Origin: Lineus longissimus
Taxonomy: Eukaryota > Nemertea > Pilidiophora > Heteronemertea > Lineidae
DNA length: 64,000 nt
Reading direction: 5' to 3'
Assembly (NCBI RefSeq): GCF_910592395.1
Contig: NC_088316.1
Location: 2,108,001 to 2,172,000, forward strand
Shown: positions 1-12,389 of the stretch, one piece after another
Layout of the letters: the number at the start of each line of letters is the position of its first letter
Position numbering within the stretch: the stretch's first letter is position 1
Program-made: the position numbers and the translations under genes
The notes under the pieces: model-generated
Told to the model about the DNA's origin: nothing
Seen by the model: the letters and a program-made list of their open reading frames with translations, nothing else
Databases searched by the model: none

Positions 1-327
1 ACTGAGATCCCAACCCTGGATGATCGAGGGATGTTTTGTATTGATGGATATATTGATTGGAATCAATTAGTATGGCGAGACATACACAGCTGTCAATCAA
101 ATACAACAGGTGTCACGTCCTATCCAAGTTTGATTCACACATTGCTATACTCAATATTTTATGTGCGGTGTTTTTCCGATGTAAAATCTGTTCTGGTGAT
201 GACTGTAAACAAGATTTGATTTTTGTAACATATGCAGATGAAGCACTTTTCGAACATCTTTGGCCAGATCTTTTAAAAGCGACTTGGGGAAGAATGTGTC
301 AGACTTCAAGGTTCCTTCTTGTTGCAG
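1..327. other. Intron of the SLAIN-family gene
   Basis: The sequence before the first recognisable coding exon. An open frame runs through it into the exon, but a polypyrimidine tract and TTGCAG acceptor end at 327, and the residues upstream look unlike the low-complexity Ser-rich protein that follows. The 5' exons and promoter of the gene lie to the left of the window. Confidence 0.6.
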
Positions 328-3300
328 GTACAAGAGTGAATACGGACACCTTCACGCGTCCAAAGAAAAATAAAGATATACGACGAGCGTCTGATTTTAG
401 TGACTATGCTCTAGCCTCTCCGGTAGAAAATAATGATGTCAGTCCGGCGTCGTCTTCGTCCTCCAATCACGGTGAGCGGCACGATCGGAGGCAGTCGGAG
501 TGTTTGCAGCCGCCGCAGAACAAGAAGACGCTAGATGTGCATGCCTTGGCCAAGATGCAGGAGGAGAGTAAGTTGAAGGGGACATTCAAAATTTTAGTTT
601 TTGCCCCAAAGTTGGGTGGCCCTGTAGAAACCCTTTACAAATTCTAGAGCAAGGTAGGATGGGTCTTCCAAGGTGGGGTGGTGAGCCGCCAAGGTAGGTG
701 GACTGCCCTGACAAACGGCCTTGTGGAGAACACGGCCTGAGTCCTAATTAGGACTCGCTTTTAGAGCAGGGTGATAACTATGTATGGACACCAACTTGTT
801 CCTTCCTGATGCATATTAATCGAGTTATGGCCATTAAATGGTGGACTTAATCTGGTAACTGTATAAAAACTGCGTTATGCTATATCTCAACTTTGTGTCG
901 CTTTGTAGTGACCTAAAAATGCCCCTAAGAAAAATCTATATTGACTAATTGGATTGGTCTCTCCTGGTTTCAGGTTTACGGCAAAGTTTCTCACCTATGA
1001 CGTCGCCCAGACGATGTAAGTAGACTATCTGTACTCCATATTACACAACTTCACTTGTGATTCATTCCATGGGCTCGAAACTAAGCTAGTATTCAGGACA
1101 TAACTTTTTCTGCAGTCCTGAATGTATTGTTGTATTGTGTAACTTCAAAGAGTTGTCACAGATTTACCATCAACTGAATGAGGCAGATTGTGTTTTTTGT
1201 TAAAATGGGTAAATGAATTAAGCATCAAAGGCCAGGCAGAGACCTTCGGTCAGCTGATGACAACAGACTGGAAGTTCCAAGGGCCCGGAGCAAATATGGA
1301 GAGCGTTGCTTCTCTTTCTCCGCTGCTGTTCTGTGGAATGCGCTCCCTTTTGAGGTCAGGCAAGCAAGGAGCCTTGCATCATTTCAGACGATGCTAAAGA
1401 CTCATCTTTTTCGACAATGTTATTAATATTGTAAAAGCGCCTTTGAACGGATAATAATCTGAAAAGGGCGCTTAAATTTAAATATGGTATATACATACAT
1501 ACATACATCAATTGGTTTTAACATTTGCCAATTGCTTTACTGAACAAAGAAGTGAGATTGAACCAGAGAATACATTTTGAACTATTCTAATTGTTTTCCC
1601 ATATTCTAAATTGTGTTTAGGGTTGGTGGAAAAATGCCTAGTTGTTAAAAATTCTGTTTACAGTTCTAGAGAATGCTTATTTTTGAGCCCAGGCCCAACC
1701 GGTGGTGGTTTAAGTCCTATCAAGCTGCCTCACATTCATTTGTTCTCATATGCCGAGTAATTAGGAGAACAATATGCAATTTTACAGAATTGCACCAGAA
1801 AAAAACTCACAACTTTTTTGAACAAATCTACACTTATTCTTGCTTGTTATCGGGTAATAAGACCTCAGAATAAGTAAAATTCTGTGTGAAACTGCTTTCT
1901 TTTGGCTGCAAAATATTAGACGTAATTGTCATATTGCATCTATGCTTTTGTCATAACAAACACATGCCTCTGACTACCAGTAATCCGTGTAGACCCAACA
2001 CGGCTTCTTTGGTCAGAGTAGGTCACAATTCTCACATTACAATACACCCTTCTTGACAGAACCCTAGCTCCATCCCTGTTCCACCAGCTAACCTCACTAA
2101 TCACACCTTATCTAACCCCACGCTGCAGCAATGAGGACGAAAGGAGGATTCTATCTGAATCAACCCAACGACAGCGATTCTAATCTGTCGCCGTCATCGC
2201 AGAGTTCAACGCGATCTAGTCCAAACAGATACGACGGTAAGACGGCGATGGGAGTGAAAAAACGACGTACGGTAGAACCTCCCTTATAAGGACACCTTGG
2301 GACTGTCATATACTGTCCTTAAAATAGTGGTGTCCTGATTAGAGAGGTCAAATTGAATGGAAACGGCCTATTTTGGACCAAAACTAGTGTCCTTGATAAG
2401 GAGGTGTCCGCTAATGGTTTCCATTGTAATAATATTCAAAAGTTTGATACAGCACACTATTTAACAAACAGTGAGTGCTTAACTGGACTTTGACACACTA
2501 CTACCCGAGCTGTGGTCCTGTACATTTCAGTTCAAGCTCACCTCCCTAGTGAGTGTCACATGTTCGAGCTGCATGTTTCCGGAACTTTGGACGAGCAGTA
2601 ATATTTTGCCATCTCTGTCGGGGAGGTACCCATTTATTCCGTGTTTCATCGGAGATCAGTCAGAATACCTTTGGAGAGGGTCAACAAACCTCTTGCAAGG
2701 TGTCATTTGTGGAGCTTAAAGTAATGTCAGAATTGACTCAACTTAATGTTAATAATACTGTTCTGTGTTTCTCATCGTGTGTTCTTGTTACTTTACAGCA
2801 GACGGTATCCCCGCACCTCGAAAGTTTAGCGCCGCCAGCCATGCCTCTTCCACTGCGTCATTAAATAGTAACGGCAGTAACGACAGTCACGGTAGCACGC
2901 CCCCGGACAGCCTGTACGGTAGCTCACAGTATCTGGAGACAACACCGCAACAGATCATTCAACAACAACAGGGTAAGAGACAGTCATAGCCACAGAACCT
3001 GCCCCCAATGGATCAGGGATGAGAAGATTTTCGAAAAATGTAAAAAAATTTCTCCCCTCCTGAAAAGGGCTTAAATTGACAGCAGGAAAAAATATTTATA
3101 TATACGCTTCAGTTCTCTGTAGAACTTGAAATGTTCAAAATCGAACAAAAATGAAGCATTTAAGAGGTATTTTGCATGTTAGGGCAGTTCCAATTATAGT
3201 ATATCTTCATCACATTCAGTTGACGGTTTGTTTGATCTGCCTTATCTTCTCTTACTCCAGTACCCAGAAGAAGTCTGCCCAATGTCAGGGGCTTAATGAA

Positions 3301-6300
3301 CGGCATGCGACCCAATGCCAGCGAACCACAATTAACATCACATCGAGACAACCGGCCTAATTCACCTTATACGAACGCAACCGGGCGATCTTCTCCAAAA
3401 TTACGGGGGCCCTCCTCCGGACGGACGTCACCAGCAACCGGATCAAAATCACCATCAATGTTACGCGCGCCCTCGTCCGGCCAGCGAGCTGTGTCACCTA
3501 CGCCGAAGAGTGGCTTGTCAGGTATTCCTACACCGGGTAGGACTGGGATACCGCGCCCGGGGAGTACGACGCCGAGAGGAGGTAGCGGCATACCCATGGC
3601 TAGGAGGTACGTATCTGGAAGAGAATGACTCTATAGACTACTCTAGGTGTTCAGTAAAAAGCAGTACCTCCCCATCTTGAGTATACCTCCTTTAGCATTG
3701 TTTAGTTGAACCTTACCATTTTCTTTTTGGAATGCATTGGGCTGAAATTTTAGAAAAATGCAAAAAATCGAGCACGATTAAACATTTGTGTACTTTAGAA
3801 GCTTTTCTCCAGAGCTCTTAATCATATGTGACTCGCTCTACCAAAACTAGGCGCTTGTCGCATCTGAACTTGACAGGTTGATACGGACTTGTTGTTCATT
3901 TCCCTATTGTAGACCTTTTGTGAAATCTATTACAAACTGATTTGGTCACATTTCACAAAAGGTCTACAATAGGGAAATGAACAACAAGTCCGTATCAACC
4001 TGTCAAGTTCAGATGCGACAAGCGCCTAGTTTTGGTAGAGCGGGTCACATATGAGTACCCAATAGTTGAAAGTGTTGGCTTGGATTTTATTAATTTTTTC
4101 CCCATGTTGGTAACGGAGGTCAACCCTGACAATCCCTAAAACTATTATCCAAGTGATTTGCAGGTGCATCCTTCTTCATGTTATATTCCTTTAAAACATC
4201 TGAATTTCACCCTGCATGGGTGTGTTCATTAATAGCTAGCGTACTCATTAATGCATGCTTCTGTCCAGTCTGTCGCTAGTCAGTTGTTTTGTAGTGCAGT
4301 AGGGGCAGTGGTTTATCTCAGTAGCATTTTTGTTATACCATGATCCTTCTTTGGTATAAATTGTTCTATAAAGTACAGAACCTGTAAATACAATAGAACA
4401 TCTCTATTAAGGACACCCACGGGACTGACAACTGCTGTCCTTAATAGAGAGGTGTCCTGATTAGAGAGGTAAAATTGAATGGAAACAGCCAATTTGGGAC
4501 CAAAACTAATGTCCTTAATAGAGATGGTGTCCTTAATAGAGAGGTGTCCACTAAGGGAGGTTCCACTGTATATCTGTCATTTCTTTTCATGACTTGATGT
4601 GCTTCCTGTGCTTCTGAACCTACGCCGATAATTTGTTTATTTAGTTTGATAATTTCAAAATCATTTCATATTTCTCAGCGCAATCACAAACTCACACTTA
4701 TCAAAGAAAAGGTAAAGTTGGTTAATCCATGATTAGGGAGATCTAACAAACACTTTAGCATATGACGCAGTTTAACTGGCAAACTTTACTTTGACACTCT
4801 GGGCCAAATTCATAAAGGGCGTTTAGCTTAAAACAGCGTTTAACTAAAATAGACATATTCAGGTCCTTCATGTAAATCTTCACAGAATATGAATGGGCCC
4901 TGGAACTGATCAGGGAGAAGTTACACGCGTCTAACCCTTAAACGCCCTTTATGAATTTGGCCCTCTGTCTTTTTAGAAGTTTTGACACTTAAAACATTTC
5001 TCAGCAGGTGTTGGGAAATCATTAGGCTTTGTAAAATTCAACTTTGAAATCAGGCGTAATCTATGTAGTAAAGAGAAAGAAACTAAAACATCGTCAATTA
5101 GTTTTAAAATTGTCCTTCAAATAACTATGCAGAGTTTACTAATTCAGTAGTTGCTTACAGAACAATAGATTGATTCCTATAATTCAACCTAATGGCATTT
5201 TAGTTGATTCTTTAATTAGTGTTAGAAAGGTAATAGATTAATAGATTAGGACATCACTGATGACGACGAACCGAGTAGATTCCAAGGAAATTGGAGACCT
5301 TTAAGTATATGAATGTAATAATTTTCTAGTTCAAGACTCGAGCGCAATGACACATTTGTGGTGCGGAGAACATCATCGGCCGTGAATCGTCGCCTTCCAA
5401 TCGTAACTTATGACGAAGACGACGATCACTATGATATAAATCCAAAAATGTATGTACAGGGTGTTACATGTCCTTGTGGATTTTCGTTTTCTTAAGGCAC
5501 TTGGGTACTTTTAATAATTTTCATTTGTGGTCTTGTCTTGTAATCTGGGTGGTTCATTCAGTAATGGACATGTTTATGGTGGTGTTTCTAACACAAGTCT
5601 TCAATAAAATTTGCTAGTTTGTCTTATTTCAAGAATTGTAACGAAATTCTCCAAGGGAGCATGATTGGTTTCTGAAATTTCTTGGATTTACATATATTTT
5701 GTATGATGATAATGAAAATTGTCAGATGATTTGATAATTTTGCATGGAAAGAAAGGTGCATATGTAACCAAATTGGGTGATTCATGGGTGTAGAGAGCAT
5801 GCAGTGACGTCATTCAGGCAACCATTTTGGACGTCAGTCTGCGTCCTTGACCCAGCTGACAGAGTGCACTACTTGTGGTTGACGTCTTGGTTGACGTCCC
5901 CACGCTTCACAATGGCCATTGTTGCGCTAACGATTAAGTGTGCCACGTAGGTCGGTGACGTAAATTTGACGTCAAAAATTATATCTTCTGTTGTGACGTC
6001 ATCTGCATTACCTCTATAGAAACTGGTGTAGGTGTTTCAAATATAACATCTGAATGAACTGCCCTCTTTGTAATAGTATCACTATGGTTCAGCATTCATT
6101 GAACCATAGGGATAAAACTTTGTGCTTTGCTTGAGTGGTTTTGAGTGAATCAAAGTCAAGCAGATCTCTCATAATAGGCCCTTGTAACTGCTATGGTCAG
6201 TTGTACAGGTATAAACACTTCATGTGAAGTTTACATAGAAGACACGTTGTCATGTTTCATGGGTCACGACTTGAGTGGTATGTAAATAAAAGACGAAATT

Positions 6301-9300
6301 TGACCCACCACGGCAAAATGAGTCGCATGTCGCACAGAAGATGAGCCTAAAATGACATCTGGACATAATAGAAGAAATTGATATACTGAGATTTCACAAA
6401 AGGCAGACAATAGTGAAATGAACAACAAGTCCGTCTCAACCTGTCAAGCTCAGAGCGACATGCGACTCATTTTGCCATGGCGGGTCACAAATGTCTGAAG
6501 CAACATATGGGGGCCTTTGTAGCAAGCTTCACTTTAGAAGTAATTTCTTCGTTCTTTTGATCGTACCTGATTTGGAGAGGTGCACATGATATAAGAGGAC
6601 ATGATAACTTAATAGCCTGGTTGACTTTTGAGCCAGGTCGTGGTCAATGTGCCACATACCGTAAAGTTATCAATTCCATGACCTGTACATTTGACCTTGG
6701 TGCAAATAATTGTGTGAACTTTTTAAAATGTCCATCCAAACGAATTCGAGTGACTGCCTATCTATTTTAGAAAGTAATAGTGCTAACTTTGCTGACTGTG
6801 TGTGTGTGGTGTCCTTTACCATGTATGTCTTTGAACTGTTGAAAACTTTGCACTTTTAGTCCAGTGACTTTCATTATTCCTCACTCGTGACCACTTGAAT
6901 ATTCAATGTAACTTTTTGACTTGGTAAAGGTTAGGGGGGGCGACGAGTCAATAAAATGTCCACTTGGACACCTGCAGCAGGGCTACTGTGCCAGAACTTC
7001 CTTGGAGGCAAAGAACTTCTAAACAAGTCAAACTTAGGACTTCCCGAGCGTGTAAAATGCAAACTGGGAGAAGGAGAGGGAGAAGTCAATGTTTCTAGTG
7101 TTTTTGCTTTCCATTCAAGCAGAATTGCCGGTCCTCGTGTGAACTGTTGTCATCTAACTCTTTCCTTCTGTTTTCTTCCCTAGTTTCGAAAGTTTCGCCT
7201 CTCGTTTTGAGTCGAGTGTGTGCAGTACCAGTAGCTCTTGTTAGATACCTCTGCCCGGGTAACTTTAGTATACACAAATTTGTTCTTGATTTTTTTGCCA
7301 AAATGGTATGGGGTTATATCAGTCAGAGGGTTCTTTTGAAACATATCATCTGAATTTTGCTATTGGTGCAACAAAATATCTTTCTGGGTGTTTTGTTTTT
7401 GAACATGGATGCGTTACAATATGATTTCGTTGGGATTCGTTTGTGAACTTTGTTTTTTTTCTCTTTAAAAATGGGGCTGCAGATTATACAGTTTGGAAAT
7501 CCCTTCCTTGGAATAGAATTTTTTTAATTTGGCTCATATTCTGTTCATTTGTTGTCTTTGTCTCCAGATTAAACTTTAGGGTGTAGGAATTATGCAGGGG
7601 TAGAGTCTTATTTTTTGCGATTTTCAAATTTTTTTATTGCTTGCTCTGGTGTACAGAGTTGAGATGCCCAGGCTCTGCTCATGAATTGCTCCTAGTCTTG
7701 CCCGAACTGGGTTTCAATTGTACATCTCTCCATGTGCTTCCAATGGGGCATTTTTGTCACAGTTGTGCGAGGATAGTCCCTGTCAACAACCAGCTATACC
7801 GATGATGCTGATATTCTTTTCTCCGAATAATTTCAGAGATTCAGCGCCAAGGTTAGTGTTCATGTCCGTGACCAGTGGTGATCAGCTTGGCCTGTAGATG
7901 GCGCCCTAAATCAATGTTGTAATGCACACGTTGTTGTAACACTACACTGCGCATGAAAGTCTGTTGCAGAATTCCAGTTGAGGTTATTTTGTTCTCAATC
8001 AGTCGTGAGTTGGATGAGAGTGAAAAGTGTCAACTCGGATGATAGCCTGTTTATTTTTCTTGGCTGATATCAGGCTATATACCCTAAACTCTAAACTTTA
8101 ACTTTATGAGTTTTGAGGAAACATATTTGCTTTGTATTTATTTGCTTCCACCTCAGTTGCTTTGATTGAGCTTGAGTCAGTTCCAGTTTCTGCGGTTCGC
8201 ATTATCATTGAAATTGTCGCCGGGCTGTTCAGTCCAAACGGTTTCCCTGCCTCGTGTTCAATCCATGACAAGTGTATGACGTCATTTCTTGGTGAAGTTT
8301 CATGACAGAGTAGGATTTGATGTTGTGACGCCCAAAATGGCGAGGATTTTTTGCCGTTTACTCCTTACCTCCTTTGGCTGCACTGCATGTTTTTGAGGTC
8401 TGTTCAGACGTTATAGGTACCTCTAACTCTTGGTAGCTTGGTTAAGTATCAAAGTGTCATGTATTTTCTAGGAAATTTCATGTATGTATCTAAAATTCCA
8501 GATATCTGTCGCCAAAGAAAGACTGCTCGGTTTGTTTATTTGAGTATATATGTCATGGGCCCCCGTGAGTTGGTGGAAGGGTGATGGGGTCTGTTGTAAT
8601 TCCCACAATGACGGGGGAAATGCAGTTTAATGGGTAGTACCAGTAGACCGAGAAAGTAGTGATGAGATGTAGGCTAGTTTCTGTTAGTAAATTCTGGTGC
8701 AACATCTTTCTAGAATGCTAGTGAGGGTAGCGCTGAGATAGGAGGATGTTTGTTGGGACATCAGTGAAGTAAGGATAGAAAATGAGATTGCTTGCATAGA
8801 GAAGCACTGAGATTGAATGATGTTTGCTGGGACATCAGTGAAGTAAGGATAGAAAATGAGATTGCTTGCATAGAGTAGCACTGAGATTGAATGATGTTTG
8901 CTGGGATATCAGTGAAGTAAGGATAGAAAATGAGAATGCTTGCATAGGGTAGCACTGAGATTGAATGATGTTTGCTGACACATCGGTGAAGAAAAGGATA
9001 CAGATAACTCGAGTTGACGCCTTGCAAAGGGAGCCAGTCCGGCCTGGGAGGGTAGCATGGGGTTGGGATAGTGGTATGAGTGCATCCAGATTAGATAATT
9101 GATAACTGATGGTGGCTGGTGTTGTGAGGGTTCCTTGCAGCGTACAGTAGACTAACTCCGGGTCGAAAGTCTTGAGGTCAGAAAAAAGTGTGACCAGCAT
9201 CACGTTGTTTAGGATACTAGAATACCCAACACCTAACAACAAAGGACTTGTATTATGTGATTGAATTTGTTTCGTGAACAATCAGGTGTCGGTACTTAAA

Positions 9301-12300
9301 GTGCCTTGTAAACAAACAATTTATGTCACTGTGACTTAGCCATGACAGCATGATTATTCAATTGTCACGTTATCATGGCTACGTTACAGGGTGTAGCGAT
9401 AGAAATTGGTCGTTTGTGGAGCACTTCATTGACATCATAATAATCATTTCAGTTACCTGTGCATTCTTAGTCTTACAAAATTCGTCAAAATCTTAGATAG
9501 GTTTAAACCAGAACGAGGTGATATTTTTCTGTGGTTGACATTATTTAATTGAATGTTTTGTTTTATTGTTTCTGGGCAGACCTGATAAAACTGACCAGAC
9601 GCTCTATTTCATTGCCTTCTCACGACAGGCAACATGTTACCTGTCCTCACCTTGTTCTCAGATTAAAATCTAGACCTCTCTGTTTCAAAATACCTCTTGC
9701 CCTGCCTTAGTAATCCAGTAAAACAAGTTCACTTTGTCATCAGCATAGCTGTTTTCATTTAAATTGTAGTAAATCCAATCTTATTTAATCCTCAGTTTAA
9801 ACCCACTACTAAAATTTGCATTTGCTGAATAGGGTAGTTTCAGATCCCATTATTATTTAGCTATTTGATTTATTTGTAATTAGCTTAAGCTGATGAAGTA
9901 ATGAAGATACTCATGTCTCGGCACAACATGTGTGAAATGATGCATGAAGGTTTTGTTACTTCAGTCCCCTTTTGTTGAATTCCCCCTTGTTTCTTTGACA
10001 TTAACTAATGCATCGGTCAATGTAAATCCTGTACCCCCTCTGGTCAGGCAATCAACACTTGAAAAAAGGTTAAAGTTGTGCATTTGGAGGTCAACACTAC
10101 TTTTTTGATGGGCATAATTAGCTCAATTTATCGAGGATTTGAAATGAAAATTTTCAGGGGACCTCCATATTTTCCACAAATTTTTCACTGATTCTCCGTA
10201 ACTTTCGTCAACAGGCATTTGACATTACATGTTTGTCAAGCTGTCTCACTCAGAACTCAACACTAATTTGAAACTAGATTAATGTTGACTCCTGACAAGG
10301 GAGGTACAAGGGTTTTCATTGACCGCTGCATAATTCTACACTTATTTCAGCCTGCTGCACCAGCGGTGGCAGTAATCTTGTGGTCAGTGCTGGCAGAACT
10401 CAAAATGATTAATTGAGAACCGCCAGCTTAAGACTTCGCTGCCCGGAATCATGTCAATCTTTGTTCTGCCAGCACTGACCCTAGCCCGATTTGCTAGCTC
10501 TTCTTTTTTAAGCTTAGTTCTTACTCTTCCATTTGGCATGTTTCTCATTTCTATAGCAGCGCGCCACCGACAAATCCAAGAGCACGTAGCGTCTCGCCTA
10601 ACGTCAGAAGAGTGAATAAAGGCACCGCTTCAAGCATGTAAGAAAGCATCTCGCTAAATTCAGAAGCTGAATTCTGAAGTCGTCACTGACTGTCATGACA
10701 TCTTGTTAACACTGTTATCATTGCCCATGTGAACCTTCACTTGGGCATGTTATTGCTCATTTGTTATTGCCCATATGAATCTTCACTTGGGCATGTTATT
10801 GCTCATATGTTATTGCCCATATGAATCTTCACTTGGGCATGTTATTGCTCATATGAATCTTCACTTGTGCATGTTATTGCCCATGTAAATCTTCACTTAG
10901 GCATGTTATTGCCCATAAGAATCTTCACTTGGGCATGTTATTGCCCATATGAATCTTCACTTGGGCATGTTATTGCCCATAAGAATCTTCACTTGGGCAT
11001 GTTATTGCCCATAAGAATCTTCACTTGGGCATGTTATTGCCCATATGAATCTTCACTTGGACATGTTATTGCCCATATGAATCTTCACTTGGGCATGTTA
11101 TTGCCCACATGAATCTTCACTTGGACATGTTATTGCCCATATGAATCTTCACTTGGGCATGTTATTGCCCATATGAATCTTCACTTGGGCATGTTATTGC
11201 TCATATGAAACTTCACTTGGACATGTTATTGCTCATATGAAACTTCACTTGGGCATGTTATTGCCCATGTGAGTCTTCACTTGGGCATGTTATTGCTCCT
11301 ATGAATCTTCACTTGAGCATGTGAATCTTCACTTGGGCATGTTATTGCTCATGGAGAGTTTAGCAGAGCTCTGTTTTACTTCCCAGTGAGTGTTTATCTG
11401 AGCAATCCTAAACGTTGAAAATCTCCAGCACTTGAATATAACATTCACATTGCTGCTATTGCACTGTCTAACTTAATGTAAACGTTTCCTTAAGTTGGTG
11501 CTATCTTTAGTTGTAAAATCTGTTGGCATCAAGTGAAGAAAATATGATAGAGATTTTGCAGCAAATTGTTTTCTGATACCGGTAGTCATATTTGTGTATA
11601 CTTACTTCGTAGAGGGCAACATGATGACCCTCGGATAATTGACGATTGACGATTTTAGATGGATGCTGCTGTTGCCCTCTGTTGAGAAAGTGTGTTACTA
11701 TGGGACACTTATCATACCTGTATATCGAATATCAATTTGCTGTGACGACTCCACCTTCACTTTCATGTCAGAGGATTTTAATTTTTTTCCTTGTTGAGTT
11801 TAGATTACTTATGTTACTTTAGATCCTTGAAAAACCTCACCTTCAGACACTTTAGTTAACCCTTCTATCTATAGTCCATTCCACAGAGTGTTGAATTCCT
11901 TTGTCACATAATTGATAAACATGAAACACTTTCTGTTAAATTGGCTCTGTCCCGTTCCAACATGATCAGGAAATCCGTTTGACCTAATTGTCGCATAAGA
12001 CGAGTGCATCCTATTAAGAAGCAACACTACTCATAACTCATGGTATATATAAAATGTGGTACTTAAAGGCATACGCCGTTTGTTAAAAATTTGAAATTTG
12101 TAATTCGAAGATAGTGTGCATTGTAGACTAAAGAGAATGTAAAAGAAATAAGATGAAGTAAAATGCATTTCAAAAGTTGACTTATGTGACATGTGACACT
12201 CAGTCCTGAAATTTACTAATCTTTCTAATACTAATAAAGAAAATGATTGAATAAACAACAAAAGTAACTTCGTTCAAGACATATTTTGTTCTATTTTACA

Positions 12301-12389
12301 GGTCTAGTCTACCAGCCACCGCCCTCCCAGGAAGGCGGAACTATGCAGTCAGAGCGCCGGACGATAGCTGGAAAGACGGGTGCTTCTGA
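328..12389 (+). CDS. SLAIN2: SLAIN motif-containing protein (microtubule plus-end tracking), 5'-partial
   Basis: Eight coding exons are seen: 328-567, 974-1015, 2129-2236, 2799-2972, 3261-3606, 5330-5449, 10560-10637 (or from 10557, a NAGNAG acceptor) and 12302-12389. All phases agree and give about 397 C-terminal residues ending in TGA. The join of exons one and two reads QEESLRQSFSPMTSPRR, the hallmark LQEESLRQ region of SLAIN proteins. The middle is Ser/Pro/Arg-rich and disordered, with SGIP repeats in a basic setting (exon 3261-3606): S-x-I-P motifs of the kind that bind EB1 at growing microtubule tips. The tail, YAVRAPDDSWKDGCF, resembles the conserved SLAIN C-terminus. Vertebrate SLAIN1/2 bind EBs and ch-TOG to promote microtubule growth; the same role is inferred here. 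I cannot tell whether it is the single invertebrate orthologue of SLAIN1 and SLAIN2, so the symbol is approximate. Introns are large, up to 5.1 kb, and repeat-rich. Confidence 0.85.
1214..1512 (+). mobile_element. 5'-truncated LINE 3' end (CR1/Jockey-like) with CATA tail
   Basis: An open frame from about 1214 to 1429 encodes the last part of a non-LTR retrotransposon polyprotein: the motif KYGERCFSFSAAVLWNALP, a short spacer, then SFQTMLKTHLFRQCY and a stop. This GERSFS..LWNSLP...LK.HLF pattern is the usual C-terminus of CR1-like LINEs. A short 3'UTR follows and ends in tandem ATACATAC units, typical of such LINEs. No reverse transcriptase domain is left. The copy sits in the sense orientation in a SLAIN intron. 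Confidence 0.8.
2268..2428. mobile_element. Pogo/Tigger-like MITE, diverged copy
   Basis: The ends resemble CAGTRGAACCTCTCTA, and the body repeats 'tccttaat...gaggtgtcc' and 'caaattgaatggaaac', shared with copies at 4.39, 30.25, 38.98, 58.81 and 59.52 kb. There is no coding capacity. It lies in a SLAIN intron directly after the donor at 2237. Confidence 0.6.
3823..4054. mobile_element. Near-perfect foldback (hairpin) MITE, family 1
   Basis: The two arms of about 105 bp are almost exact reverse complements, separated by a loop of about 25 bp (near 3930-3955). The outer ends are TGACTCGCTCTACCAAAAC and its complement GTTTTGGTAGAGCGGGTCA. Both flanks carry CATATG, which may be a duplication of the target or part of the palindrome. 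The core 'gaaatgaacaacaagtccgt' also occurs in copies at 6.30 and 46.15 kb. Confidence 0.85.
4389..4571. mobile_element. Pogo/Tigger-like MITE
   Basis: Starts tacaatagaacatctctatt and ends ggttccactgta, so the termini are imperfect inverted repeats of CAGTGGAACCTCTCTA type with TA at the outer edges, as in pogo/Tc1 insertions. The inner part contains several 'gtccttaatagagaggtgtc' units. It is non-autonomous. Confidence 0.7.
4801..4963. mobile_element. 163-bp MITE with GGGCCAAATTCATAAAGGGCG termini
   Basis: The left end GGGCCAAATTCATAAAGGGC is matched by the right end GCCCTTTATGAATTTGGCCC as an inverted repeat of about 23 bp. TCT on both outer sides looks like a 3-bp target-site duplication. 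There is no ORF. The superfamily is uncertain; a 3-bp duplication would fit PIF/Harbinger. Confidence 0.75.
5805..6001. promoter_or_regulatory. Cluster of CRE/ATF-like TGACGTCA sites in intron
   Basis: Within 197 bp there are three full TGACGTCA palindromes (5805, 5967, 5994) and further GACGTC or TGACGTAA half or variant sites near 5830, 5881, 5892 and 5956. TGACGTCA is the CREB/ATF consensus. The spacing is irregular, so it is not a simple tandem array. Function as an enhancer is inference only. Confidence 0.35.
6301..6487. mobile_element. Foldback MITE, family 1, second copy
   Basis: The ends TGACCCACCACGGCAAAATG and CATTTTGCCATGGCGGGTCA are inverted repeats; the TIR continues into GAGTCGCATGTCGC. 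The interior shares 'ggcagacaatagtgaaatgaacaacaagtc' with the 3.8 kb and 46.1 kb elements. It is less palindromic inside than the 3.8 kb copy. Confidence 0.8.
6488..8732. other. Intron sequence, no gene seen
   Basis: The central part of the 5.1-kb SLAIN intron. T-rich stretches and short open frames are present, but I find no splice-consistent coding exon, RNA gene or recognisable element. Confidence 0.5.
8733..8993. repeat. 74-bp tandem repeat, about 3.5 copies
   Basis: The word gattgaatgatgtttgctg starts at 8811, 8885 and 8959, giving an exact 74-bp period. A diverged earlier copy begins near 8733. The open frames on the minus strand here are only the repeat read in different frames. Confidence 0.9.
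10381..10481. repeat. Short inverted repeat (possible MITE)
   Basis: The left arm tggtcagtgctggcagaact (10381) is the reverse complement of agttctgccagcactgacc-like sequence at 10459-10481, with about 53 bp between. It may be a small TIR element or a hairpin. It lies 80 bp before a SLAIN exon. Confidence 0.5.
10723..11352. repeat. 32-bp minisatellite, about 19-20 copies
   Basis: The units read gcatgttattgcccatatga plus atcttcacttgg. The period is 32 bp, so three units restore the reading frame every 96 bp and make a spurious 81-residue ORF. Units differ by a few substitutions (gcccat/gctcat, atatga/ataaga). It lies in the SLAIN intron between exons 10560-10637 and 12302-12389. Confidence 0.95.
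12062..12115. mobile_element. Fragment of MITE family 2 (CATACGCCGTT end)
   Basis: The words aaaggcatacgccgtttgtt and aaatttgaaatttgtaattc match the left end of the complete element at 45467-45705. The opposite end is not seen here. Confidence 0.45.

Noticed and set aside
57-647. 196-residue plus-strand ORF
   Set aside because: Only its second half (from 328) is the SLAIN exon; the first half is intron read-through before a good acceptor, and the end passes the donor at 568.
10867-11112. 81-residue ORF
   Set aside because: Pure product of the 32-bp minisatellite.
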